This document shows positions 54,908 through 62,980 of a DNA stretch of 64,000 nt, piece by piece. The translations under genes were made by a program, and so were the position numbers. Source of the stretch: Cellulomonas palmilytica (GTDB taxonomy: Bacteria > Actinomycetota > Actinomycetes > Actinomycetales > Cellulomonadaceae); contig NZ_CP062221.1 of NCBI RefSeq assembly GCF_021590045.1, positions 3,596,001 through 3,660,000 on the forward strand, in the 5' to 3' direction. The notes under the pieces were generated by a model, which did not search any database, was not told the DNA's origin, and saw nothing but the letters and a program-made list of their open reading frames with translations. Each line of letters opens with the position of its first letter. Position 1 is the stretch's first letter.

Positions 54908-55684
54908 ATGTCGCTCGTCCTCGTCACCGGTTCCACCGACGGCATCGGCCTGGAGTCCGCCCGCCGGCTCCTCGACGCGGGGCACGACGTCGTCGCGCAC
55001 GCGCGCGACGCGCAGCGCGCGGCGGACGTCAGGGCGGCGCTGCCGGGTCTGCGCGACGTCGTCGTCGGCGACCTGACCTCGCTCGCGCAGACGCGCGCGC
55101 TCGCGGACGCGGCGACGACCGCGGCGGGCGGCGCGTACGACGCGGTGATCCACAACGCGGGGGTCGGCGGCGGCGCGCCGCGGACACCGACGGCGGACGG
55201 CCTCGAGCGGATCCTGCAGGTGAACACCGTCGCGCCGTACGTGCTGACCGCGCTCATGCCGCGTCCGGCGCGGCTCGTCTACCTGACGTCGGGCCTCGAG
55301 TCGGACGGTCGCGCCACGTTCGACGACCTGCTGTGGGAGTCCCGCCCGTGGGACGGCATGCAGGCGTACTCCGACTCGAAGCTGTACGACGTGATGCTCG
55401 CGTTCGCGGTGGCCCGCCTCTGGCCGGACGTCCTGTCGACGACCGTCGACCCGGGCTGGATCAAGACGAAGCTCGGCGGGCCGGACGCGTGGGACGAGGT
55501 CGGCGACGGCGCCGCGACGCAGGTGTGGCTCGCGACGTCCGACGACGACGCCGCGCGCGTCACGGGCCGCTACCTCAAGCGGTTCGAGGTGCTCGAGGCG
55601 AACCCGCAGGCGTCCGACGTCGCGCTGCAGGAGCAGCTGCTCGAGCGGCTGGCCGCGCTCACGGGGGTCACGCTCCCCCGCTGA
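54908..55684 (+). CDS. Short-chain dehydrogenase/reductase
   Basis: 258 aa. Cofactor motif TGSTDGIG (7-14), NAG in VIHNAGVGGG, catalytic Ser in VYLTSGLES and YSDSK (Tyr-x-x-x-Lys). The absence of an acidic residue at the end of the second strand (VVAHARDAQRA, with Arg) favours NADPH. Closest in style to retinol dehydrogenase/WWOX-like SDRs of Actinobacteria; substrate unknown. It ends 6 bases before the convergent murB. Confidence 0.87.
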   Translation: MSLVLVTGSTDGIGLESARRLLDAGHDVVAHARDAQRAADVRAALPGLRDVVVGDLTSLAQTRALADAATTAAGGAYDAVIHNAGVGGGAPRTPTADGLERILQVNTVAPYVLTALMPRPARLVYLTSGLESDGRATFDDLLWESRPWDGMQAYSDSKLYDVMLAFAVARLWPDVLSTTVDPGWIKTKLGGPDAWDEVGDGAATQVWLATSDDDAARVTGRYLKRFEVLEANPQASDVALQEQLLERLAALTGVTLPR

Positions 55685-55690
55685 GGCCGC

Positions 55691-56803
55691 TCAGAGCGTG
55701 AGGCCGACGAGCACCGGCTCGGGCTCGAGCGTCACCCCGAACGCGTCCCGCACACCGTCGCGCACCTGCCGCGCGAGGGCCACGACGTCCGCGGCGCTCG
55801 CACCGCCCCGGTTGGTGAGCGCGAGCGTGTGCTTGGTCGACACGGCCGCCGGGCCGGGCGTGCCGAAGCCGCGCGCGAACCCCGCGCGCTCGATCAGCCA
55901 CGCGGCGCTCGTCTTGACCACGCCGTCGCCCGCCGGGTAGCGGGGCGCCTCGGCGGGCAGGCGCGCCGCGGCCGTCTCGTCCAGGAGCGGGTTGGTGAAG
56001 AACGAGCCTGCGCTGCGCGTGTCCGCGTCCGCCGGGTCGAGCACCATGCCCTTGCGACCGCGCAGCTCGAGCACGGCCGCGCGCACGTCGAGCAGCGGCG
56101 CGCGCTCACCGATCTCCACGCCCAGCGTGCGCGCGAGCTCGCCGTAGGCGATGGGCGCCGAGAGCGTCCCCTGACGCAGCTGGAACGTCACGTCGAGCAC
56201 CACGTAGCGGGGCGTCGGGCCCCACGGCGCGCGCTCGTCGGCAGGGTCGCGGGGGTCACGGCGCGGGTCGTCCGCCGCGAGCAGGGAGCGCTTGAGCAGC
56301 GACGTGCGGTAGCCGAACCGCAGGTCGACGAGCGGCAGCGTCCGCACCCGCGCCCGCTCGCGGTCCCACACGCGCACGGTCGCGATGGTCTGCGCGACCT
56401 CCTGGCCGTACGCGCCGACGTTCTGCACGGGCGTCGCGCCGGTCGAGCCCGGGATGCCGGACAGCGCCTCGACGCCGTACAAGCGGTGCGAGGTCGCCTC
56501 CGCGACGACGTCGTCCCACGGCGTGCCCGCGGGCACCGTGTACGTCACGCCCGCGCACGCCGAGTGGTCGGGCACCTCGATGCCGGTGCGGGTGTCGCGC
56601 ACGACGAGGCCGTCGAAGCCCTCGTCGGACACCAGCAGGTTCGACCCGCCGCCGAGCACCAGGACGGGCTCGCCGGACTCGTCGGCGGTGCGGACCGCGT
56701 CGATCAGCTCGGCCTCGCTCGTCGTCTCGACGTAGCGGGCGACCGGCCCGCCGACGCCGAGCGTCGTGAGGTCAGCGAGACGGGGTGCGGTGCCGACGGT
56801 CAT
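55691..56803 (-). CDS. murB: UDP-N-acetylmuramate dehydrogenase
   Basis: 370 aa. Reduces UDP-GlcNAc-enolpyruvate with NADPH and FAD in peptidoglycan synthesis. FAD-binding VLGGGSNLLVSDEGF, SGIPGSTGATPVQNVGAYGQ, the FGYRTS box, the catalytic Ser in SAGSFFTNP and the C-terminal STKHTLALTNRG are present. Longer than E. coli type I MurB (342 aa) by a loop containing RRDPRDPADERAPW. Start 56803. Confidence 0.96.
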   Translation of the reverse strand: MTVGTAPRLADLTTLGVGGPVARYVETTSEAELIDAVRTADESGEPVLVLGGGSNLLVSDEGFDGLVVRDTRTGIEVPDHSACAGVTYTVPAGTPWDDVVAEATSHRLYGVEALSGIPGSTGATPVQNVGAYGQEVAQTIATVRVWDRERARVRTLPLVDLRFGYRTSLLKRSLLAADDPRRDPRDPADERAPWGPTPRYVVLDVTFQLRQGTLSAPIAYGELARTLGVEIGERAPLLDVRAAVLELRGRKGMVLDPADADTRSAGSFFTNPLLDETAAARLPAEAPRYPAGDGVVKTSAAWLIERAGFARGFGTPGPAAVSTKHTLALTNRGGASAADVVALARQVRDGVRDAFGVTLEPEPVLVGLTL

Positions 56804-56812
56804 GGCCCCAGG

Positions 56813-58141
56813 CTACGGGCGGGGGCGGGACTCGTCGTGCGGGTCCGCCGTGACGTCGTCGGCCGGGTGCGCGTCCTGGACGTCCGCCGCGCGGCCCACC
56901 TGCAGCGGCGCGGCCGCCCCCGCGACGAAGATGCCCAGCGCGACCGGCACGAGGATCACCAGGAGCGCGTGCCGGTAGCCGACGTGCTGTGCGAGCAGAC
57001 CGAGCAGCGGCGGGCCGGCGAGGAACGCCGAGTAGCCGATGGTCGACACGACGCTCACGCGCGCCGCGGCGCGCAGCGGGTCGTCGGCCGCGGCGGACAT
57101 CCCCACCGGGAAGCCGAGCGCGGCACCCGCACCCCACGCGACGATCCCGACGAGCGCGAGCCACATCGTCGGCGCGAGCCCGAACAGCGCGAGACCGACG
57201 AGCGCGAGGAGCGCGCACAGCCGCAGGACGAACACGCGCCCGTACCTGTCGAGCAGCGCGGTGCCGAACCAGCGCATGGCCGTCATGGACGCGAGGAAGA
57301 TGCCGAGCGCCACCGCGCCGAGCGCGTGCGGCGTCTCGAAGCCGTCGACGACCGCGAGGCTCACCCAGTCGTTCGCGGAGCCCTCGGTCAGCGCGGCCGC
57401 GAGGACGACGAGGCCGATGAGCAGCGTGCGCGGCTCGAGCCAGGCGGCGAACGCTCGTCGTGCCCGGCCCTGCCCGGCGGGCGCGTCCTCGTGGTGCTCG
57501 ACCACGAGCTGCGCCTCGTGGTCCGTGAGGAACAGCCGGACCGACCAGACCACGGCGACCATCGACAGCCCCAGCGCGACGGGCAGGTGCACGACGACGG
57601 GCACGTGCAGCCAGGCCGCGACCGCCGCGACCCCGGCCGCCGCGACCGTGCCCAGCGAGAAGCCCGCGTGGTAGCGCGGCATCACGGTGCGCCCGAGCCG
57701 CTGCTCGACGACCGCGCCCTCGACGTTCATGGCCGCGTCCCACACGCCCGTGCCCACGCCGTAGACGACGAGCCCGAGCGCCGCGAGCGGCACCGAGCCG
57801 GCGGCGACGCCCACCGCGGCGAGCGTGAGCCCGCTCGCGTTGAGCAGCGCCGAGTACAGCACGGTCCGGCGGGCGCCGAGGTGCTCGATGATCGTCCCGG
57901 ACAGCGGGAGCGCGACGAGCGAGCCGACCGACCCCACGAGCAGCAGCAGGCCCATGCGGCCCGCGGACAGCTCGAGGCCGTCGCGCACGGCGGGCAGCCG
58001 CGACGCCCAGCTCGCGAAGTTGAACCCGGAGAGGAAGAACACGGCGAACACCGCGAACGACGCGGCGTTCACCGGGTCGCGTCGGATCCCTGCGGTCACG
58101 GACCTGTCCTCCACCTCGTCGTGGTCTCGCGTGCGGCTCAC
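56813..58141 (-). CDS. MFS transporter (first of a tandem pair)
   Basis: 442 aa with twelve hydrophobic segments. GSLVALPLSGTIIEHLGARR corresponds to the loop 2-3 motif. A stretch reading EPRTLLIGLVVLAAALTEGS then ANDW is almost identical to the neighbouring MFS gene, so the two are paralogues. The family resembles fucose/sugar-type and drug MFS porters; substrate unknown. The GTG at 58141 overlaps the preceding stop (GTGA); a GTG at 58099 with GGAGG upstream is the alternative start. Confidence 0.82.
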   Translation of the reverse strand: MSRTRDHDEVEDRSVTAGIRRDPVNAASFAVFAVFFLSGFNFASWASRLPAVRDGLELSAGRMGLLLLVGSVGSLVALPLSGTIIEHLGARRTVLYSALLNASGLTLAAVGVAAGSVPLAALGLVVYGVGTGVWDAAMNVEGAVVEQRLGRTVMPRYHAGFSLGTVAAAGVAAVAAWLHVPVVVHLPVALGLSMVAVVWSVRLFLTDHEAQLVVEHHEDAPAGQGRARRAFAAWLEPRTLLIGLVVLAAALTEGSANDWVSLAVVDGFETPHALGAVALGIFLASMTAMRWFGTALLDRYGRVFVLRLCALLALVGLALFGLAPTMWLALVGIVAWGAGAALGFPVGMSAAADDPLRAAARVSVVSTIGYSAFLAGPPLLGLLAQHVGYRHALLVILVPVALGIFVAGAAAPLQVGRAADVQDAHPADDVTADPHDESRPRP

Positions 58142-59616
58142 GGTACGCGTACCTCCTGGCGTGTCGGGACGGGTGCGGTGGGTGAGGCGGCGCCGACGAG
58201 CGCCGGGGCGGGCGGGTCGGCACGGGTGTCGTCGAGCGGCTCGTGCGGCGTCGGGACGACGAGCGTGCGGGCTGCTGCGGCGTCGGTGCCGTCGGCCGAC
58301 TGGCCGGGCGGGGTCTCGTCGGTGGCGGGCGGCGCGACCTGGCGTGCGAGGCAGACGCTCGCGACCATCGCGACCGCGATGAGCGCGAGTGCCTGCCGGG
58401 CGCCCATCGACTCGGCCGCGAGGCCCAGCAGGGGCGGGGCGGCGATCGACGCGACCGACGAGAACGAGGACACGACCGCGACTCGCCCGGCGGCTCGCAG
58501 CGGGTCGTCGGACGCGGCGGCGATACCGATCGGCACCGCGAGCGCCGCGCCGAACCCCCACAGCACCACGCCGACGGACGCGAGCGAGAAGGACGGGGCG
58601 AACCCGAACAGCAGCAGCCCGACGACCGACACGACGCCGGACCCGCGCAGGACCGCGACGCGGCCGTACCGGTCGATCAGCCGCGTCCCCGCGAGCCGGA
58701 CGAGCGTCATGGCCGCGACGTACAGCGCGAGGACCACGCCGCCGACGGCCTCGGTGCGCCCGAACCCGTCGACGACCGCGATGGACAGCCAGTCGTTCGC
58801 GGCGCCCTCGGAGAGCGCGGCCGCCATGATGACGACACCGACGAGCAGCGTGCGCGGCTCGCGCCACGCGTCCAGCGCGGTGCCGATCCGGCGGCGGCGG
58901 GCAGCGGGCACGGCCTGCGCCGGGACGGGTACGAGGGTCCGCGGCTGCCCGTCCGCGTCCGGAGGCAGGACGACGCCGCGCAGCGACGCGAGGCGCCAGG
59001 CGACCGCGACCGCCGCGACGGCCGTGAACTGCACCGGCAGCGGGACGCCCTGGCGGGAGGCGAGCGCGCCGAGGCCCGAGCCGGCGACCGCGCCGATCGA
59101 GAACGCGGCATGGAACTGCGGGATGACCGTGCGACCCATGGCGCGCTCGACGCGCGCCGACTCGACGTTGAGGGGCACGTTGCCGAGCGCGATCGACATG
59201 CCGTTGAGGAACACCCCGACGGAGAGCAGCACCACGGACCCTGCGCCCGGCCCGACCCCCATGAGCACGTACGCGACGGCGAGCAGCACGGTCGAGGCGA
59301 GGATCGCCGCCCGGCTCCCCCACCGCTGCACGACGATCCCCGCGAACGTCACGGTGACGAGCGCGCCGACGGAGCCGACGAGCAGCACGCCGCCGAGCGC
59401 GGACGTCGACAGGTCGAGCTCGGTCCGGACCGTGGGCAGGCGCGCGAGCCAGCTCGAGAAGACGATGCCGAGCAGCGCGAACAGGCCGAGCAGGTGCAGG
59501 CGGGCGCGCGCGACGACGGGCGCCACGGCGGGCACGGTGGTCGCGGCGGGCACGGTGGTCGCGGCGGGCTCGGCACGCTCGGCGGCCGTTCGCGCGTGGG
59601 GCGCGCGCAGGGTCAC
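58138..59616 (-). CDS. MFS transporter (second of a tandem pair)
   Basis: 492 aa, twelve hydrophobic segments. It has an Ala/Thr-rich N-terminus (TTVPAATTVPA duplicated) and a C-terminal Pro/Asp-rich tail. EPRTLLVGVVIMAAALSEGA and ANDWLSIAVVDGFGR parallel the downstream paralogue. GTG 59616 has GGAGA upstream. First gene after the LacI-controlled divergent region, so both transporters are likely regulated by the neighbouring LacI-type protein. Confidence 0.82.
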   Translation of the reverse strand: MTLRAPHARTAAERAEPAATTVPAATTVPAVAPVVARARLHLLGLFALLGIVFSSWLARLPTVRTELDLSTSALGGVLLVGSVGALVTVTFAGIVVQRWGSRAAILASTVLLAVAYVLMGVGPGAGSVVLLSVGVFLNGMSIALGNVPLNVESARVERAMGRTVIPQFHAAFSIGAVAGSGLGALASRQGVPLPVQFTAVAAVAVAWRLASLRGVVLPPDADGQPRTLVPVPAQAVPAARRRRIGTALDAWREPRTLLVGVVIMAAALSEGAANDWLSIAVVDGFGRTEAVGGVVLALYVAAMTLVRLAGTRLIDRYGRVAVLRGSGVVSVVGLLLFGFAPSFSLASVGVVLWGFGAALAVPIGIAAASDDPLRAAGRVAVVSSFSSVASIAAPPLLGLAAESMGARQALALIAVAMVASVCLARQVAPPATDETPPGQSADGTDAAAARTLVVPTPHEPLDDTRADPPAPALVGAASPTAPVPTRQEVRVP

Positions 59617-59700
59617 AGGGGTTCTCCGGGGTGGGGCGGGACGAGGCGGGGCCGGTGGGACGAGCCCGGGCCGGTGGGGCGGGGCGAGGCGGAGCCAAGA

Positions 59701-59748
59701 TCGAATCGATTCGACAGAGCGGCGGACGGTCAGGTCGAATCGATTTGA
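59701..59748. promoter_or_regulatory. Paired operators of LacI type
   Basis: Perfect palindrome TCGAATCGATTCGA (59701-59714) and near-copy TCGAATCGATTTGA (59735-59748), centres 34 bases apart, in the 306-base gap between the transporter pair and the LacI-family gene. The central AATCGATT with a CpG at the dyad fits LacI-family operators. The rest of the gap has no gene. Confidence 0.75.
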
Positions 59749-59759
59749 TGGCAGACGGC

Positions 59760-59765
59760 TATTCT
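59760..59765 (+). promoter_or_regulatory. Likely -10 element of the LacI-family gene
   Basis: TATTCT lies 12 bases after the second operator; its -35 position (around 59737-59742) falls inside that operator. Binding there would repress the regulator's own gene. Confidence 0.5.
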
Positions 59766-59922
59766 GCGGGTACGCTGACCGCTGCGTCAAACGACGCACG
59801 CGAGGACCGGTTCGCGGCCGCTGACCAGCCCCGCACGACCGCCCGGACCTGCACTCTCGTCCGACCAGGTCGACCACTCGACGCCCCGCTCGCCACACCG
59901 AGCCGCCCGCCGGAGGTGCCCG

Positions 59923-60984
59923 CTGTCGTCCCAGCGCCCGACGCTCGCCGACGTCGCCTCAGCCGCCGGGGTGTCCGTCTCCACGGCCTCCCTCGCGTTC
60001 TCCGGCGCCGGCCCGATCGCGTCCACCACGCGTGAGCGCGTCCTGGCCGCCGCTGCCGACCTCGGCTACCTCGGCCCGAACCCGCTCGGCCGCCAGCTGC
60101 GCAGCGGACGCTCCGGCATCGTCGGCGTCGTCGTCGGCGACGCGCTGCGCCGCTCGTTCCGCGACCCCGTCTCCATCCAGGTGCTCGACGGACTCGTCGG
60201 GACCCTTGGCGAGATGGGCCTCGGCGTCCTGCTCATCCCCGGCCCCACCGACCCCGCCGAGGTGCCCGTCGACCCGCTCGTGCTGTCCGCCGCGATGGAC
60301 GTCGCCGTGCTGCTGTGGGGCAGCGGCACCGAGGACCCCGTGCTCCAGGCGCTGCGCCGCCGCGGCGTCCCGACCGTCGTCGTCGAGGGCATCCCCGAGC
60401 CGGACGTCGCGACCGTCGGCATCGACGACCGCCGCGGCATGGCCGACGTCGTCCGACACCTCCAGGAGCTCGGGCACGAGCGCTTCGCGTGCGTCACCCT
60501 CGCGTTCGACCGGCAGCGCCGCGACGGCTTCGTCGAGCCCGCCCGCTGGGACGAGGTCGTCTGGCAGGTCACGCGGCGCCGCCTGGACGGCGTGCTCGAC
60601 GCCGGCGTCACACCCGACGCGGTGTACGAGACGCCCGCCTCCCTCGTCGAGCACGGCAAGGCCGCGGGCTTCGCGATCCTCTCCCGCGAGGACCGCCCCA
60701 CCGCGGTCGTCTGCCAGTCGGACCTGCTGGCCTCGGGCGTCGTCCTCGCCGCGCGCGAGCTCGGGCTCGCCGTGCCCGGCGACGTGTCGATCGCCGGGTT
60801 CGACGGGCTCGACCTGCCGTGGCTCGCGCCCGACGTGCTCACGTCCGTCGTGCAGCCGCTCGCCGAGAAGGGCATGGTCGTCGGACGCGCGGTCGCCTCG
60901 CTGCTCGCGGGCGACATCCCCGACCCGACCGTCCTGCCCGTGACGCTGCGCCCAGGGACGACGACGGGCCCCGCCCCGCGCTGA
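59923..60984 (+). CDS. LacI-family transcriptional regulator with CTG start
   Basis: 353 aa. The N-terminal helix-turn-helix TLADVASAAGVSVSTASLAF, hinge region ALGR-like (NPLGRQLRSGRSGIVGVVVG) and the periplasmic-binding-protein-like core ending FDGLDLPWLAPDVLTSVVQP are complete. No ATG, GTG or TTG exists in frame upstream of the helix-turn-helix back to a TGA at 59776. CTG 59923 lies 6 bases after CGGAGG and gives (M)SSQRPTLADVA, the expected N-terminus. It probably represses the divergent MFS pair in response to a sugar or nucleoside. Confidence 0.88.
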   Translation: MSSQRPTLADVASAAGVSVSTASLAFSGAGPIASTTRERVLAAAADLGYLGPNPLGRQLRSGRSGIVGVVVGDALRRSFRDPVSIQVLDGLVGTLGEMGLGVLLIPGPTDPAEVPVDPLVLSAAMDVAVLLWGSGTEDPVLQALRRRGVPTVVVEGIPEPDVATVGIDDRRGMADVVRHLQELGHERFACVTLAFDRQRRDGFVEPARWDEVVWQVTRRRLDGVLDAGVTPDAVYETPASLVEHGKAAGFAILSREDRPTAVVCQSDLLASGVVLAARELGLAVPGDVSIAGFDGLDLPWLAPDVLTSVVQPLAEKGMVVGRAVASLLAGDIPDPTVLPVTLRPGTTTGPAPR

Positions 60985-61027
60985 GCGCGGAGGGGGCCCG
61001 TTCGACGAACGATCCCTCGCGAGGAGG

Positions 61028-61450
61028 TCAGGACAGGCGGACGACCGCCTGCGCCTTGCCGAGCACGCGCTGCCCCTCGACCGTCACCGTCAGGTCGATG
61101 CGCGCGGTGCCCGCCTCCGCGTCGAGCGCGCCCACCGCACCGACGACATCGACCGTCGCGTGCCCCGGGTCCGGCACCGGCACCGGCCGCGTGAACCGCA
61201 CCTGGTAGTCGACGACCCGGCCCGGGTCCCCCACCCAGTCCACGACCGGGCCGACCGCGGCGCCCATGGTCCACATCCCGTGCGCGATCACGCCGGGCAG
61301 GCCCACCGACAGCGCGACGCGCTCGTTCCAGTGGATGGGGTTGAAGTCACCCGACGCCGCCGCGTACCGCACGAGGCGCGCGCGGTCGACGACGACCTCG
61401 CGGCGCGCGACCTCCTGGCCGACCTCGAGGTCCTGCAGACGCGGCGCCAT
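61028..61450 (-). CDS. MaoC-type (R)-hydratase subunit, HadB-like
   Basis: 140 aa, hot-dog fold. The hydratase motif SGDFNPIHWNERVALSVGLP then GVIAHGMWTMG carries the catalytic Asp and His. In mycobacteria, HadA-HadB next to rpmG dehydrate 3-hydroxyacyl-ACP in FAS-II; here a similar role in fatty acid elongation is inferred. The ATG overlaps the upstream stop by one base (TGATG), so the two subunits are co-translated. Confidence 0.9.
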   Translation of the reverse strand: MAPRLQDLEVGQEVARREVVVDRARLVRYAAASGDFNPIHWNERVALSVGLPGVIAHGMWTMGAAVGPVVDWVGDPGRVVDYQVRFTRPVPVPDPGHATVDVVGAVGALDAEAGTARIDLTVTVEGQRVLGKAQAVVRLS

Positions 61451-61899
61451 CAGGACTCCTCGGGACGCACGGCGAGCGTCGACACGACGGTGGCGACGGC
61501 CTCGCCGTCCTCCGCCGCGATCTCCGCGCGCGTGGTGATCATCGCCAGACCGGCGCGCTCGACGATCGAGTCGACGTGCAGCACCGTCACCAGCCGGTCG
61601 CCCGCGCGCACGGGGCGGTGGTGCGTGAAGCGCTCGTCGGCGTGCACGACCCGGCTGAAGTCGATGCCCGCGGCGGGGTCCTCGAACAGCTGGGCCTCGG
61701 CGCGCTGCGCGACCACGACCGCGAAGGTCGGGGGCGCGATGACGTCGGGGTACCCCAGCGCACGCGCCGCCTCGACGTCCGTGTGCGCGGGGTGCTGCGC
61801 GCCCACCGCGGCCGCGAACGACCGCAGGTGCTCGCGCCCGACCTCGTAGACCGCGTTCGGCGGGTAGACCCGCCCGGCGTACCCGGTGTCGACCGGCAT
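61450..61899 (-). CDS. MaoC-type dehydratase subunit, HadA-like
   Basis: 149 aa. The N-terminal half (GRVYPPNAVYEVGREHLRSF, QHPAHTDVEAARALGYPDVI then APPTF) matches the HadA/FAS1-type dehydratase domain (PF13452), which lacks the catalytic pair and serves as substrate-stabilising partner of HadB. ATG 61899 chosen, 8 bases after the rpmG stop. Same operon as rpmG. Confidence 0.88.
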   Translation of the reverse strand: MPVDTGYAGRVYPPNAVYEVGREHLRSFAAAVGAQHPAHTDVEAARALGYPDVIAPPTFAVVVAQRAEAQLFEDPAAGIDFSRVVHADERFTHHRPVRAGDRLVTVLHVDSIVERAGLAMITTRAEIAAEDGEAVATVVSTLAVRPEES

Positions 61900-61907
61900 C
61901 GCCAGGG

Positions 61908-62078
61908 TCAGCGGGTCTCGCGGTGCAGCGTGTGGCGGTTGTCGCGCGGGCAGAACTTCTTCATCTCGAGACGGTCGGGGTCGTTCCGACGGTTCTTCTT
62001 CGTGATGTAGTTCCGCTCCTTGCACTCCGTGCATGCGAGCGTGATCTTCGGACGGACGTCCGAGCTCTTGCTGGCCAT
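61908..62078 (-). CDS. rpmG: Ribosomal protein bL33
   Basis: A 56-aa protein: [56 protein letters not shown] (shown in pieces). It has three Cys: two in CTEC and one in KFCPRD, where zinc-binding paralogues have CxxC, so this is probably the zinc-independent or degenerate form. ATG 62078. First gene of the rpmG-hadA-hadB operon. Confidence 0.96.
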   Translation of the reverse strand: MASKSSDVRPKITLACTECKERNYITKKNRRNDPDRLEMKKFCPRDNRHTLHRETR

Positions 62079-62290
62079 GGTCTTGCCACCTCTCGCGCCA
62101 CCACGGCGCTTGCGTTCGAACGGCGGGCACCGGCGGCACCCTCGGGGTCAACGGTGGTCGTGTCGCGCCCTCAGGCGACTGCGCTCCCGAGCGGCACGCC
62201 CCGGGGCCGGCCCGGGCGGCCGTCGATGCACACGCACACAGACCGCCGACAAGAATAGCGCACCGACCGGCCCCGGCCGTGCCGGGTACG

Positions 62291-62437
62291 TCACGACGGC
62301 TCCTGTCCGGCACCGCCCGCTCGCAGCCCTCCGGCCACGACCGCGGCCGCCGAGGTCAGGAGGACCACCACGGCGAGGCCGCCGGCCGTCGTGAGGTCGA
62401 CCACGTACAGGCTTCCCAGGGCCAGGTAGCTCTGCAT
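62291..62437 (-). CDS. Possible 48-aa membrane peptide
   Basis: Reads MQSYLALGSLYVVDLTTAGG then LAVVVLLTSAAAVVAGGLRA and ends GGAGQEPS; the middle is a plausible transmembrane helix. Against it: no Shine-Dalgarno, and the ATG begins only about 20 bases past the tRNA-Met terminator. It could be a chance open frame. Confidence 0.3.
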   Translation of the reverse strand: MQSYLALGSLYVVDLTTAGGLAVVVLLTSAAAVVAGGLRAGGAGQEPS

Positions 62438-62457
62438 GAAGCAAAGACAGAAAAGCA

Positions 62458-62488
62458 CGAAGGCCCGCCGGTGACCGGCGGGCCTTCG
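62458..62488 (-). terminator. Terminator after tRNA-Met
   Basis: Perfect 14-bp stem CGAAGGCCCGCCGG / CCGGCGGGCCTTCG with a 3-base loop, followed on the minus strand by TGCTTTTCTGTCTTTGC, a T-rich tract. A canonical intrinsic terminator for the tRNA-Thr / tRNA-Met transcript. Confidence 0.88.
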
Positions 62489-62495
62489 ATGTCTG

Positions 62496-62569
62496 TAGCG
62501 GGAGCGGGACTCGAACCCGCGACCTCACGATTATGAGTCGTGCGCTCTCACCAACTGAGCTACCCCGCC
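62496..62569 (-). tRNA. tRNA-Met (anticodon CAT)
   Basis: 74 bases. Acceptor GGCGGGG / TCCCGCT (with two G-T pairs), D-arm AGCTCAGTTGGTGAGAGC, anticodon loop CTCATAA, T-arm GCGGGTTCGAGTCCCGC, discriminator A. The paired first base and standard D-arm point to an elongator Met rather than an initiator. Confidence 0.95.
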
Positions 62570-62620
62570 TCGGGTGCGGGCCGGGGGTGCGGACCAACCG
62601 CACCCCCGAACACACCACAG

Positions 62621-62693
62621 AGCCCCGAAAGGGAATCGAACCCTTGACCTTCTCCTTACCATGGAGACGCTCTGCCGACTGAGCTATCGGGGC
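62621..62693 (-). tRNA. tRNA-Thr (anticodon GGT)
   Basis: 73 bases. Acceptor GCCCCGA / TCGGGGC, D-arm AGCTCAGTCGGCAGAGC, anticodon stem TCTCC/GGAGA with loop ATGGTAA, T-arm AAGGGTTCGATTCCCTT. No CCA encoded. Upstream of tRNA-Met in the same direction. Confidence 0.95.
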
Positions 62694-62980
62694 AGCGCGG
62701 AACAGGCTACACGGCCACAGGCCCCCCGCGAAATCCGCCCCCGCACCCCACCCCTCCCCCTCGTCTCACCCTCCGCCACCCGACTGCTGACGTTCCATCT
62801 CGACCGCGCACGCACCACGCCAGCACTCGCTCACGAACGTCAGCGGTCGGCGCGCGGGCCGACGACGCGCGGTCGAGCGCCGGGCCGGACGCCGGGCCGG
62901 TCGGCGCGACCCCTCACCTGCCGAGTGCGGACGTCGCGGACCGGGCGCGCACGCTCGACGGGCGCAGTCGGGCAGGGACG

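Noticed and set aside
56813..59698. A single 961-codon minus-strand frame joining both transporter regions
   Set aside because: It reads the first transporter in frame but crosses the second out of frame; two separate MFS proteins with a 4-base overlap explain the region.
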